This document shows positions 24,001-31,088 of a stretch of 55,550 nt of DNA, one piece after another. The stretch is taken from NCBI GenBank assembly GCA_000310025.1, contig FN649752.1:3396324-3451873 (forward strand), in the 5' to 3' direction. Every line of letters starts with the position of its first letter. Position 1 is the stretch's first letter. The position numbers were made by a program, and so were the translations under genes. The notes below the pieces were generated by a model. It had not been told where the DNA came from and made no database searches. It saw nothing but the letters and a program-made list of their open reading frames with translations. The DNA comes from Ectocarpus siliculosus. Its lineage: Eukaryota > Sar > Phaeophyceae > Ectocarpales > Ectocarpaceae.

Positions 24001-25532
24001 TTTTTCGTATATTCTTCGGTAACAGACCCTACTCATTCTGTAATCTGCATATAGATGCAACGTCCACCGTGAATCAGGGGTTGATATCTACCATCGACAG
24101 CGAACTCAGGTCCGTACCCGAACTGGCCTCCCTACAACAGATCGGAAGTTTGACACAGAAGCCGTTGTACCACCAATCTCCGTCGTGAATGGAGTATCCT
24201 CCAATCCAACGGAACAAGAGCGCGGCTGATCCCCCCCCCCCCCCCCTCTCTCTAAGGCATGCGAAACATGAGTACGCCCCCCCTGCCCTCACTCCTGGCT
24301 CACAACAACACGCCTCCTCCCAGATTTCCAACTACGCGCGCCCGGGGTTCCAGAGTCGGCACAACCGCGCCTACTGGGAGAACGTGCCGTTCCTAGCCTT
24401 CGGCAACGGAGCGGCGAGCTTTGTCGACGGGTATCGCTTCTCGAGGCCCCGGGGTTTGCCGGAGTACGGGCAGTGGGTTGGCGAGCTGGAGGAGGAGGGC
24501 TGGGATAAGGCTACCGGTGCGCCGCGACGGGCAGCTTGTGAGGAGGTTTTGCCAGGCGGTGGGGGCATGGGCGATGGGGCGGGGGCAGAGGAGAGCCGCC
24601 CCTCTCGCGAAGCTCTGGAGCGGGTAAGTGTGGGGTGGTGTTTGGTGTTCGGTGTTTGGTGTTGGGGGGATCAGGGTGGTGCTATTAGGTTCTTTCTCGT
24701 GGTGTCGCTGCCGGGGGATTGGACGGAGGAGGGCGTGCGCTTGTGGTTTTACACATGCATATGTTCCAAGGCCTTTGTTTTTGTGGTGCTTGTCAACATC
24801 GATTTCTGACGAAGCCCGTCAGACTACCCCCCCGGTGACCCCGCTTGCACCTGTGCATCCGCCACTTGTTCCCGAGACCCGGGAGACCCGTGTGCGCCGC
24901 GACTTCGAGGACCACCTCTCGCCCCAACCCGTCCCTTGCCCCCCGATCAAGCAAACCAACCAGTCCTGCCTGTGGCGTTGTCGCAGGACGCTCTCTTGGA
25001 CGACGTCATGCTGGGGTTTCGATTAAAGGAGGGCTTGGACCTGCGGGTCGTTGCCTCTAAGTACGGCCACTCCGCCGCGCGGCGGGTCGAGGAAGGCGCG
25101 ACGGAGGGCATGAGGCAAGGCTGGGTGGTCCGCGACACCGCCGCAAGAGGTAGCCGTGGTGGTGACGCTGGTGCCGGCGGCGAGAAGGGAGGCAGAAACG
25201 TCGGCCGTGTTGATGACGATTTTGTCTACGACGGTGGACGCGGCAGCAGCAGCACCCTTGGTGCGGGTAGCGCCGCCGGCGACGTCGGAGACCACGGTAG
25301 AACTAGTCCGGGGAGAGGTTTTCCAGACGACCGCAGCGGGGGCCAAGAAGATAGAAGAGCAGAAGTCGCGAGCGATGGCGGTCCAAGAGGCGAGTGGGGA
25401 ACACTTCGGCTGTCAGATCCCGACGGGTTTTTGTTCTCCAATTCCGTCATTTCCTCCGTTTTCTGCGAGCTCGACGGGTGGAAGAGATGCGATCAGGAAC
25501 AGGATGGTGGGGTCGCCGCGGCTGATAGATAG
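9087..25532 (+). CDS. hemW: HemW-like radical SAM protein, seven exons
   Basis: Exons 9087-9332, 20800-21120, 21678-21853, 22252-22345, 23127-23258, 24324-24623 and 24987-25532 join in frame with GT..AG borders to give 604 aa. HemW proteins are radical SAM enzymes related to coproporphyrinogen III dehydrogenase that act as haem chaperones. Visible signatures: the [4Fe-4S] motif [10 protein letters not shown] (Cys 70, 74, 77), [28 protein letters not shown] (split over an intron), [32 protein letters not shown] and a C-terminal [15 protein letters not shown] and the ISNYARPG block fit HemW rather than HemN. At 604 aa it is longer than the usual 380-400 aa. The excess is in the N-terminal leader (possible organelle targeting), Ala-rich exon 2 and Gly/Asp-rich insertions in exons 6 and 7. 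Intron 1 is 11.5 kb and holds a DIRS-like retrotransposon. The start at 9087 is the first in-frame ATG; 9111 is an alternative. Confidence 0.9.
9685..9835 (+). repeat. Left inverted terminal repeat of DIRS-like element
   Basis: 151 nt beginning CATTAACAGCAGTAAATGC and ending CCTGACGGGAAAT. It is the reverse complement of 18370-18520 with only four mismatches by eye (about 97% identity). It contains the self-complementary core AGGGTATACCCT. The outer side is flanked by a run of T. Confidence 0.92.
10064..12004 (+). CDS. Gag-like protein of DIRS-like element
   Basis: 646 aa from ATG 10064 to a TGA at 12002-12004. The N-terminal half is Gln/His/Pro-rich with long CAG-encoded runs. The middle (about residues 290-510) is globular and lacks a family match I can name. 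Near the C-terminus, the [12 protein letters not shown] segment fits a CX8CX4CX3H zinc finger, followed by a proline stretch and a Gly/Arg (RGG-type) tail. A zinc finger plus an RGG tail suggests nucleic-acid binding as expected for Gag. The reading frame stays open directly after the stop codon, so a longer readthrough product is possible. PolyQ is likely unordered; whether it matters for assembly is unknown. Confidence 0.8.
   Translation: MDGNDGQPARANGAAGVAAASQGSPADGSHPSSAAGGGDAQNRQQQQQQQQQAAAESAAAAAGQVPQQQQQQQDLQHGHPQQQNDGGPAAAIPPPPPMIHGAPQPQLMQQQQQQQQPQQQPQQQQQEGSGSNPNLFSLLQQLVTQGSRQQQQIRSLQDVVVNLTGIRQPAQGAAAHNNARDGPAYNNSQSVVLPLVQAPPPPPPQQQQQQQHPHQQQQHQQQHQQQQPHHQQQQQHRQQSQPLPLQQQYQHQQLQAYPHQHYLQSSSAAPQGYQQLASIPGAAPVYNAHRLKEAQKLEGRTWEKDGQAALYLMRGATFSPVVMTGGEFDHIIRDVAHPQPGLHALLTFGAIDIAAFSPPRPPGVAAVTRTFDVHLDTFVRVLEVVIKDGMAGASPAGADRVGLFFRELFRISEDLRHYTSRHCAEFRGCEADVFARFKQDANLDWADCVSRLTTEARALRQRNTLSPPPPNTVGAIQVPQFSRTLILIAEGTASSMVGLLQGGLARQQQPKSAAASTKRKATSQGQPARTPAAPVPYSSTAAANAFAQTVAAWNTPDNECFYTWSGTSCTRPRCEKGHTQRHPSLLPAVPPPPPPPPAPPARAPPAPRATQAPVARYSHGGGRGGGAAGGGGGGGRAGGGRGGTNP
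12002..12036 (+). promoter_or_regulatory. Candidate UGA-CGG stop readthrough signal with 3' stem-loop
   Basis: The gag stop is TGA followed by CGG. After a 7-nt spacer comes a perfect 8-bp GC-rich stem: GGCCCCAC at 12012-12019 pairs with GTGGGGCC at 12029-12036 around a 9-nt loop. UGA followed by CGG or CUA plus a 3' stem-loop is the known type II readthrough context of several RNA viruses. The frame downstream is the one carrying the hairpin array. Readthrough itself is inferred. Confidence 0.55.
12005..13266 (+). CDS. Gag-extension ORF encoding ADT/VDA repeats
   Basis: In frame with gag after its TGA, open through about 12360. One single-base shift (between 12365 and 12390) moves it to the frame that stays open to a TGA at 13264-13266. 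Restoring that shift would make about 420 codons. It has no convincing ATG, which fits expression by readthrough. The peptide is low-complexity and repeats L/V/G-A-D-T and V-D-A at regular spacing, each falling on one hairpin core of the array. It has no known domain. It may be a real spacer protein between Gag and Pol or simply a frame kept open by the structured array. Confidence 0.5.
12221..13219 (+). repeat. Array of 23 short hairpins with a constant loop core
   Basis: Cores of 10 nt, GGCGGACACC or GGTGGACGCC (rare GGAGGACACC, GGCAGACACC, GGCGGACACT), start at 12226, 12271, 12316, 12355, 12390, 12435, 12492, 12537, 12594, 12639, 12684, 12723, 12777, 12822, 12879, 12924, 12969, 13008, 13044, 13089, 13122, 13158 and 13203. 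In 21 of them the flanks are complementary (for example CTATT..AATAG, TACT..AGTA, ACC..GGT, AAC..GTT, CTAGC..GCTAG), giving stems of 4-8 bp with loops of 6-7 nt; those at 13089 and 13122 keep only 3 bp. Intervals are multiples of 3 in 21 of 22 cases and 45 nt in 11. A 285-nt segment is duplicated in tandem (12481 and 12766). No other copy of the array was seen in the window. Confidence 0.85.
13267..15510 (+). pseudogene. Pol of DIRS-like element: reverse transcriptase and RNase H, frameshifted
   Basis: The coding trace starts right after the TGA at 13264 (first ATG 13381) and runs in three frames: 13267 to about 13510, 13512-14312 and 14227-15510. RT signatures: [35 protein letters not shown] and the catalytic YVDD in [10 protein letters not shown]. 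RNase H-like signatures follow: [22 protein letters not shown] and [16 protein letters not shown]. Between the two RT frames the join falls near 14225, inside LLPEGIASD / [11 protein letters not shown], where related elements are continuous, so a one-base indel is likely. The element is therefore probably unable to make full Pol, unless these are assembly errors. Confidence 0.85.
15810..16871 (+). CDS. Tyrosine recombinase of DIRS-like element
   Basis: The frame is open from 15810; the first in-frame ATG is only at 15930, so the true start is unclear (TTG 15870 or a lost upstream joint). The catalytic set of the phage-integrase fold can be followed: Arg in MCRASEIW, His-x-x-Arg in [17 protein letters not shown], and the nucleophile Tyr in FMVYVRAG near the C-terminus. 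The N-terminal part ([29 protein letters not shown]) resembles the SAM-like DNA-binding half. It would integrate the circular cDNA of the element. All active-site residues remain, so this ORF may still be functional although Pol is broken. Confidence 0.85.
   Translation, partial: SNIRNTGKRWPGRHGRRGERLVNALTFGSLGSGTNKVYQRMWNTWKEARAGAGSGPWLSESDGVESAVRELSVFMACRCFGHKNQSRTIRGYLSAIKYFHKMHAGWELPTSHFQILAMLKTIDRVHANTQTKPKIRNPLSWDMLAAGKSVVEHSGESGKLIWCGLALSYLLMCRASEIWADDSGLVHSDFCLTRGDLGFFCGPVRVAWADRRQASRVEVTFRASKADQKRLGSTVTRSGEALKVLLGLLDLHPELGSHAPLMQSWTQDRWKVISRAEASRHLRLLVSVAGRDPQKYALHSGRIGGATHLASMGASVIQIQRAGRWKSSAFMVYVRAGGEGAKFVFQALTEPEE
17119..18369. repeat. Large inverted repeat abutting the right ITR
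   Basis: The left arm at about 17119-17475 and right arm at about 18030-18369 are reverse complements with scattered mismatches and small gaps over some 340 nt. For example, the stretch around CCAACCATGGGATACCA and the one around CCAGCATGGTTGACATGC occur in both. The loop of about 550 nt carries simple repeats such as (CAA)n and duplicated GAGACACAAC. The right arm touches the inner end of the right ITR. DIRS elements have an internal complementary region here, but that normally matches the ITR ends, so this may be a nested fold-back element. Confidence 0.8.
18370..18520 (-). repeat. Right inverted terminal repeat of DIRS-like element
   Basis: Reverse complement of 9685-9835 with four mismatches over 151 nt. 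Outside it, another AGGGTATACCCTG occurs near 18553, so the terminal region may extend a little beyond the part shared with the left ITR. Confidence 0.92.
18521..20799. other. Remainder of HemW intron 1
   Basis: No gene recognised. It contains a direct repeat of GACAGCACTTCAGACAGCAG at 19687 and 19759, a (CAA)n tract near 20067 and a (TA)n tract at 20435-20453. It ends at the acceptor CCGCCAG before 20800. Confidence 0.6.
22880..23115 (+). repeat. Tandem repeat in HemW intron 4-5
   Basis: Three imperfect copies of a unit of about 75 nt built as T-run, GTCAACGGCACCCC, CACCCCAGCAAA, CACTTGGAACCTGTC. Each copy carries a polypyrimidine-AG that resembles a splice acceptor. The real acceptor at 23126 follows the last copy. 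Confidence 0.75.
23256..23383 (+). repeat. Tandem duplication containing a splice donor
   Basis: The sequence from GGTGAGA through ATTTCAATGATTCAATGCT to GGTACAATAAACGGAAGC is repeated at about 23315 with small changes, so the donor of HemW exon 5 exists twice, 60 nt apart. Use of the second would add an in-frame TGA. Confidence 0.75.
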
Positions 25533-26817
25533 GTAGCTCGTTTGGTTGTGTTTTGTGGATGTGCAAGGACCTGATTGTCTAGACTCCGCGATTGAACGCG
25601 GACAACATGTAGAGTGTAGTTGTTCCCGAATGATAGATACCCTTGGCAGTTGTGAACTGACGAACAAAAACTATGTAACAGACGAGGTTGCCCTACACGC
25701 ACACCGACATTTTTCCGGAGTTTCAGGCATCCCAGCGTCGGGTTGATGCCCCTATCCTTCCATGAAACGCCTTGGTGCGATCGGAACTATGCGTGGGACC
25801 TCTTTTTGTAGAGCAAAACACATTTTTTTTTTTCTCGCCGGTACGTCGGTGTCTGCGCGTGGTCACTGACGGGCCTCTAATGGCAAGGCATAAAGGTTTC
25901 AAATCTGTTTTGTATGTACTCTTTCCGTGGTTTGTGTGTGTTCCTCTCCGCGAGCGATTTGATTCATGGGTGTTCTCGTGTCTGTCTTTGTGCGTTGGCG
26001 TTTCTTTTCTCTCTGAATGAGGTTGGTGGCTTTTGACGTTTCGTGTCCTCCAGCTTTTTGGTGCTCTGCTGATCAAAATGGTTGATATTGCTGGGTGTAG
26101 TAGATCTGTCGATATAGGCCGTCGTGAAACGACCCCGAGAGCCTCCCTGATGTCATTGCAATATGATTCGCTGGTCCTATTTTGCGAGCACTTGGGTGAA
26201 TTGACAATGTGCTCGGTGATGTGGACGCAGACGCCAATGCGGCGACACGCCACACCCTCACATTTCCATCGTGGGTGGTTGGTTGCTATGACAAACTTTG
26301 CCAAGATGAAAAGTTATGGCCGATGACAGCCAACCCTGAAAAGGCCTTCCCCCGGGTTCTTGCAGGAGGATATCTGCGCCCTCTGGGGAGCACCCTTGAG
26401 CGAATGCCTCAATGTTAGCTATTACTGAGTGTGCTACAACCGAATCGCAGCAGCAAATTAGCTCAGACGAGCCAAGACGAGCCAGTAAAGATACGTGTAG
26501 TGCTCGAGAATGACAACTGCCCGAGTATCTATCGAAGGCACCGAACAGCGTTCGGTTGCGTGTCTCCCTTGAGTCGCTACCACCCAAGTACAACAGCCGA
26601 GAAGGTTTACAACTTTTGCCCCCCCTCCCCCCCCGAGAACACTTGGTCCGGGAAGTACGATGATGACCTCACACAATTTTCAGGGAAAAAAGGACCGATT
26701 CGACGTGACGTGACCACGGGCGAGAACCGTTTACCATCCATTGAAGAAACTCCCCCCCCGCCCCCGCCCCCCTAAACAGGCGAAAAGTTACTCATTCCCT
26801 AAAGACAAAAAAATGTT

Positions 26818-26960
26818 GAGCCACACCTTCGGCAAAAATGGGAAGGAACAATTGGCCATTGGCGATCGGTCCTGTGGGAACAGTGCTCCGTCCTCTCGAG
26901 GACGCGTGGTCAACGGCCTCACTAACAGCTAAGGCGTACAAAACATGATTAAGCCCCCCC
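26818..26960 (+). mobile_element. 3' fragment of a non-LTR retrotransposon (copy 1)
   Basis: Translates in part as KEQLAIGDRSCGN, APSSRGRVVNGLT, matching the C-terminal end of the larger copy at 39199-40015. It ends in GCGTACAAAACATGATTAAG followed by a run of C. 5' truncation is typical of LINE insertion. Confidence 0.75.
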
Positions 26961-28249
26961 TTGGCGCCGACCCGAATTCGGTGGTACCTTACACGGGCGG
27001 ACGTGGACGACGAGGGGAGGGGCGTGCAGGGAATGGAGGAGAGATTCAATTTGAGAGCACCCAGACACCTCCTACGCTTTCGAATTAAGTACAGAACCCA
27101 GCAACCCTATCCAGCAAAGATGTACCGAGGTAGGGCAAGCCGTTAATAGGGAAATGGACCCCAGTGTTTGGACTCGGAGGCTGAGGTCAAAAGAAAAGCT
27201 GGTACAAGGGTTCTATAGCAGATAGATACCGACAAACGAGGTTTTAACGGGGGTCAAGAGACTTGGTATGCATCACACTAGGGAACTTACGCATCCTCGC
27301 CAAGTCAGACAAGGCGTGTGCATCGTCGGGTGTTTTTCACCTATATCCCCCGCTCCTCCCCTTTCCCACCGGGAGTGTTGGGGTAGGTGGCACTCAAGGC
27401 GAAACTTAGAAAGCTTTCTAACGCGATCCCATTGTACGGTTGATCTTGAAACAACGGCAGTTTCTCTTTGCACCCGTACTCGTTCAGGAGTCGAACAGAA
27501 AATTTGAAGAAAATCACGAACGACTGACCTTTGCGTACGGCGAAACAAACGCGCGTTTTACCACCCCATGACCACGACCTCAGCAAGCGAAGAGGTGAGC
27601 GAGCTTGACGTTTGGCCGTAGTACACCGTCCAATCCCGGGCAACAACAAGCAATGTCTTAGTCCGCCTTCCCTGGCGGAATCAATCGATCGCCAGAGTAT
27701 CGTGATGATGGGTCCCACGTTCGCCTTCCGGCGTCGAAAGTCTATGTATCCATGCAGAGCTCGCCGCCGTCATCAGGGGGCAGTGAAGCCTGTTCCGAGC
27801 AAATCAAGCAACGGCGGTAGAGACGAACAGCGAGGGGGTATGGCAGGGGGGGGAGGGGGGGGGAGAGAGCAGCGAATAAGAGGGTCACTGAACGCATGAT
27901 TGCTGTCATGCATCCAGTGACCCTACCAAAAAAACAGCGACCGACCAGAATCACGAAAATAGCAACATCGAACAACAAGCTGGAAATGAACAAACGGGCG
28001 AGATGGGGGGACACGATGACACATGGCCCGAGTGGTGCTCCAATGATGTGGTCCAAGGTTCGTGTTTAACGACAAACTTCCCAGGCTCCGGTGGACTAAA
28101 GCAAAACTTGCCCCTTCCTACTGTCCGATCTCGCTGCTCCGGGTTTACCCGCCGCTTTCTTCATGCCACAGACACGCGCGTCACCTTGCTTGCCGATACT
28201 CATAGTATCCTCCTTCCTTCGAACCCCACCATGCCAAATCTTGCCGTAT

Positions 28250-30640
28250 ACCCTAGTCATTCCCGGCTTCCTCCGTCCTCCATTCCGTCGATGATTCGTA
28301 TCCTTCCAGCAACGGCTCTATTCACAAATCCGTCGCCCGCTCGCCAACGATGCTGTCCACCTTCGGTTTCCTCGTTGCATTCCAGCCATCCAATCATCAT
28401 ATCCGTTGCATAGTATCGATCCAGCTGACCACCTCTGCCCTTACTTCCGTCACCCATCCCATCCTTGCACTCCTTTCACCTAGCCATCCTTTCCATGGCA
28501 TTCCATCATTCCAGCTGACCGCCTGGCCATACCTCCGCCATCCGTTTCCGTCGTTGCATTCCATCCATCCGGCCATCCGTTCAATCGCCGCTGTTGTTGC
28601 ATTCCAGCCATCAAGGCATGCTTCCCATTACATTTCTTCCATTCAGCCGGCCGCTCAATCCATACCTCCGCCATCCATTCCGCCCTTGCATTCCAGCCAT
28701 CCGACCATTTCCATCGCATTCCACCATCCATCCATCCTTTGTTGAACAGAACCGGCCCGCACTTTTCCGCTTTCGCAGGCGCTGTCGCTGTCGCTTTCCC
28801 TGATGACTTTCGCTGTCGCTATCGCTTTCCGCTTTCGCAGTGTCGCTGTCGCTGTCGCTGTCGCTTTCCCTGATGACTTTCTTTCGCAGTCGCTGTCGCT
28901 GTCGCTTCCCGCTTTCGCGGTGTCGCAGTCGCAGTCGCTGTCGCTTTCCCTGATGACTTTCTTTCGCAGTCGCTGCCGCTTTCCCTGATGATGTTCGCAG
29001 TCGCAGTCGCTGTCGCTACCCGCTTTCACAGTGTCGCGGTCGCTGTCGCTGTCACTTTCCCTGATGGTTTTTCGCGGTCACAGTCGCTGTCGCTTCCCGC
29101 TTTCGCAGTGTCGCGGTCGCAGTCGCTGTCGCTTTCCCTGATGATCTTCGCGGTTGCAGTCGCTGTCGCTACCCGCTTTCGCAGTGTCGCAGTCGCAGTC
29201 GCTGTCGCTTTCGCTTTCCCTGATTATTTTCGCTGTCGCAGTCGCTATCGCTTCCCGCTTTCGCAGTGTCACAGTCGCAGTCGCTGTCGCTTCCCGCTTC
29301 CGCGGTGTCGCAGTTGCAGTCGCTGTCGCCTTCCCTGATGACTTTCGCGGTCGCAGTCGCAGTCGCTGTCGCTACCCGCTTTCGCGGTGTCGCTGTCGCT
29401 GTCGCTGTCGCTGTCGTTTTCCCTGATGACTTTCTTTCGCAGTCGCTGTCGCTTTCCCTGATGACTTTATTTTGCAGTCGCTGTCGCTGTCGCTTCCCGC
29501 TTTCGCAGTGTCGCAGTCGCAGTCACTGTCGCTTTCCCTCATGATCTTCGCAGTCGCAGTCGCTGTCGCTACCCGCTTTCGCAGTGTCGCAGTCGCAGTC
29601 ACTGTCGCTTTCCCTCATGATCTTCGCAGTCGCAGTCGCTGTCGCTACCCGCTTTCGCGGTGTCGCAGTCGCTGTCGCTGTCGCTACCTGCTTTCGCGGT
29701 ATCGCAGTCGCAGTCGCTGTCGCTTTCCCTAATGATCTTCGCAGTCGCGGTCGCTGTCGCTTTCCCTGATAATTTTCGCGGTCGCAGTCGCTGTCGCTTT
29801 CCCTCATGATCTTCGCAGTCGCTATCGCTGTCGCTTTCCCTGATAATTTTCGCGGTCGCTGTCGCTGTCGCTTCCCGCTTTTGCAGTGTCGCAGTCGCAG
29901 TCGCCGTCGCTACCCGCTTTTGCAGTGTCGCAGTCGCTGTCGCTGTCGCTTTCCCTGATGATCTTCGCAGTCGCTGTCGCTGTCGCTGTCGCTTCCCGCT
30001 TTCGCGGTGTCGCAGTCGCAGTCGCAGTCGCTTTCCCTGATGACTTTCTTTCGCAGTCGCAGTCGCTGTCGCTACCCGCTTTCGCAGTGTCGCAGTCGCA
30101 GTCGCTGTCGCTTTCCCTGATGACTTTCTTTCGCAGTCGCAGTCGCTGTCGCTACCCGCTTTCGCGGTATCGCAGTCGCAGTCGCTGTGGCTTTCCCTGA
30201 TGATCTTCGCAGTCGCAGTCGCTGTCGCTACCCGCTTTCACAGTGTCGCAGTCGCTGTCGCTGTCGCTTTCCCTGACGATCTTCGCGGTCGCAGTCGCTG
30301 TCGCTCTTACCGCTTTCCCAGGCGCAGTTGCTGCGCCATGCCTCCGCCATCCATTTCCGTCGTTGCATTCCACCCATCCGGGCATCCGTTCAATCGCATT
30401 CAATCCATTCCGCCGTTCGTTGCATTCCACTCATCCAGGCATCCTTCCCATCACATTCCATCCGTTCAGCCGACCGCTCAATCCATACCTCCGCCATCTA
30501 TTCCGTCGTTGCATTCCCAGCCTTCCATCCAGCTGGCCACTCTTCTTATCCATACCTCCGTCATATTTTCCGTCGTTACTTTCCATTTATCCAGCTATCC
30601 TTTCCATCGCATACCATCCATCCACCAAGTCGCTCTTGTC
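28250..30640. repeat. GTCGCT/GTCGCA minisatellite flanked by CCATCC repeats
   Basis: From about 28770 to 30325 the sequence is built of GTCGCT and GTCGCA hexamers arranged in two alternating units of about 37-40 nt, one containing ACCCGCTTTCGCAGTGTC and the other TTTCCCTGATGATCTT. On both sides (28250-28740, 30330-30640) are CCATCC/CATTCCA repeats in the same orientation that share the same longer stretch (CCTCCGCCATCC..TTCCGTCGTTGCATTCCA). Long frames on both strands (AVAVA on plus, SDSDCD on minus) are by-products of the hexamer. Confidence 0.9.
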
Positions 30641-31016
30641 ATACACGTCTCACCTAGCTACCTGTGTGCTCCTGTTTCGATTCGCCTAAGCTCGCCCGGC
30701 AGATCGAGAGGTCTGACAGCCGCTCGCTCCCGATCGTTGAGAAAACACATTTCTTCTAGGGATAGACTATTGTAGACTGTACAAGTATATATTTATGCAG
30801 CGAACAATGAGTGAGCACGTGGTGGGTTTTGTACGACAAGGTGTTGGCCGGCGCACATAACTTGACCGATAGACTATCTATGCGTTTTTTCTTTTCTCTG
30901 GATACATACATAGTCTACAGTATTCTTCCAAGCAAACAAACTTCGACTTTTTTCAGCGTCAACGGTATTGTCAATGTTTGCCATTACAGGGTAAAACAAC
31001 TACGTATAATACTTAC

Positions 31017-31088
31017 CTCGGAAGGAGCCAGGTTGAGCTCATCCAAGATGATCCAGTAGCCCTTCCGGAGGGATTCAACAAGGACGCC
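31017..31088 (-). pseudogene. Orphan midasin-like AAA+ exon
   Basis: A 72-nt minus-strand exon with a good acceptor (TTTTTCCTTGCAG) and donor (GTAAGT) at its two ends encodes 24 residues, GVLVESLRKGYW and IILDELNLAPSE. This is the Walker B region of a midasin (Rea1/MDN1) AAA+ module, the giant ATPase of 60S ribosome assembly. Neighbouring midasin exons should code for about 5,000 aa, yet none was recognised on the minus strand from 25.5 to 36.9 kb. Downstream lies the minisatellite and then the HemW gene. It is therefore probably a displaced exon copy or part of a rearranged gene; a mis-assembly is possible. Confidence 0.6.

Larger units (their letters stand above)
25533..31016. other. Intergenic region rich in repeats
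   Basis: No gene recognised. It contains a LINE 3' fragment (26818-26960), CCATCC-type degenerate repeats at about 28250-28740 and 30330-30640, and the large minisatellite between them. Frames elsewhere are short; the minus-strand frame 26593-26258 has no known domain. Confidence 0.5.

Noticed and set aside
28800-30300. Long open frames of Ala-Val and Ser-Asp repeats
   Set aside because: They exist on both strands and in several frames and follow directly from the hexamer repeat.
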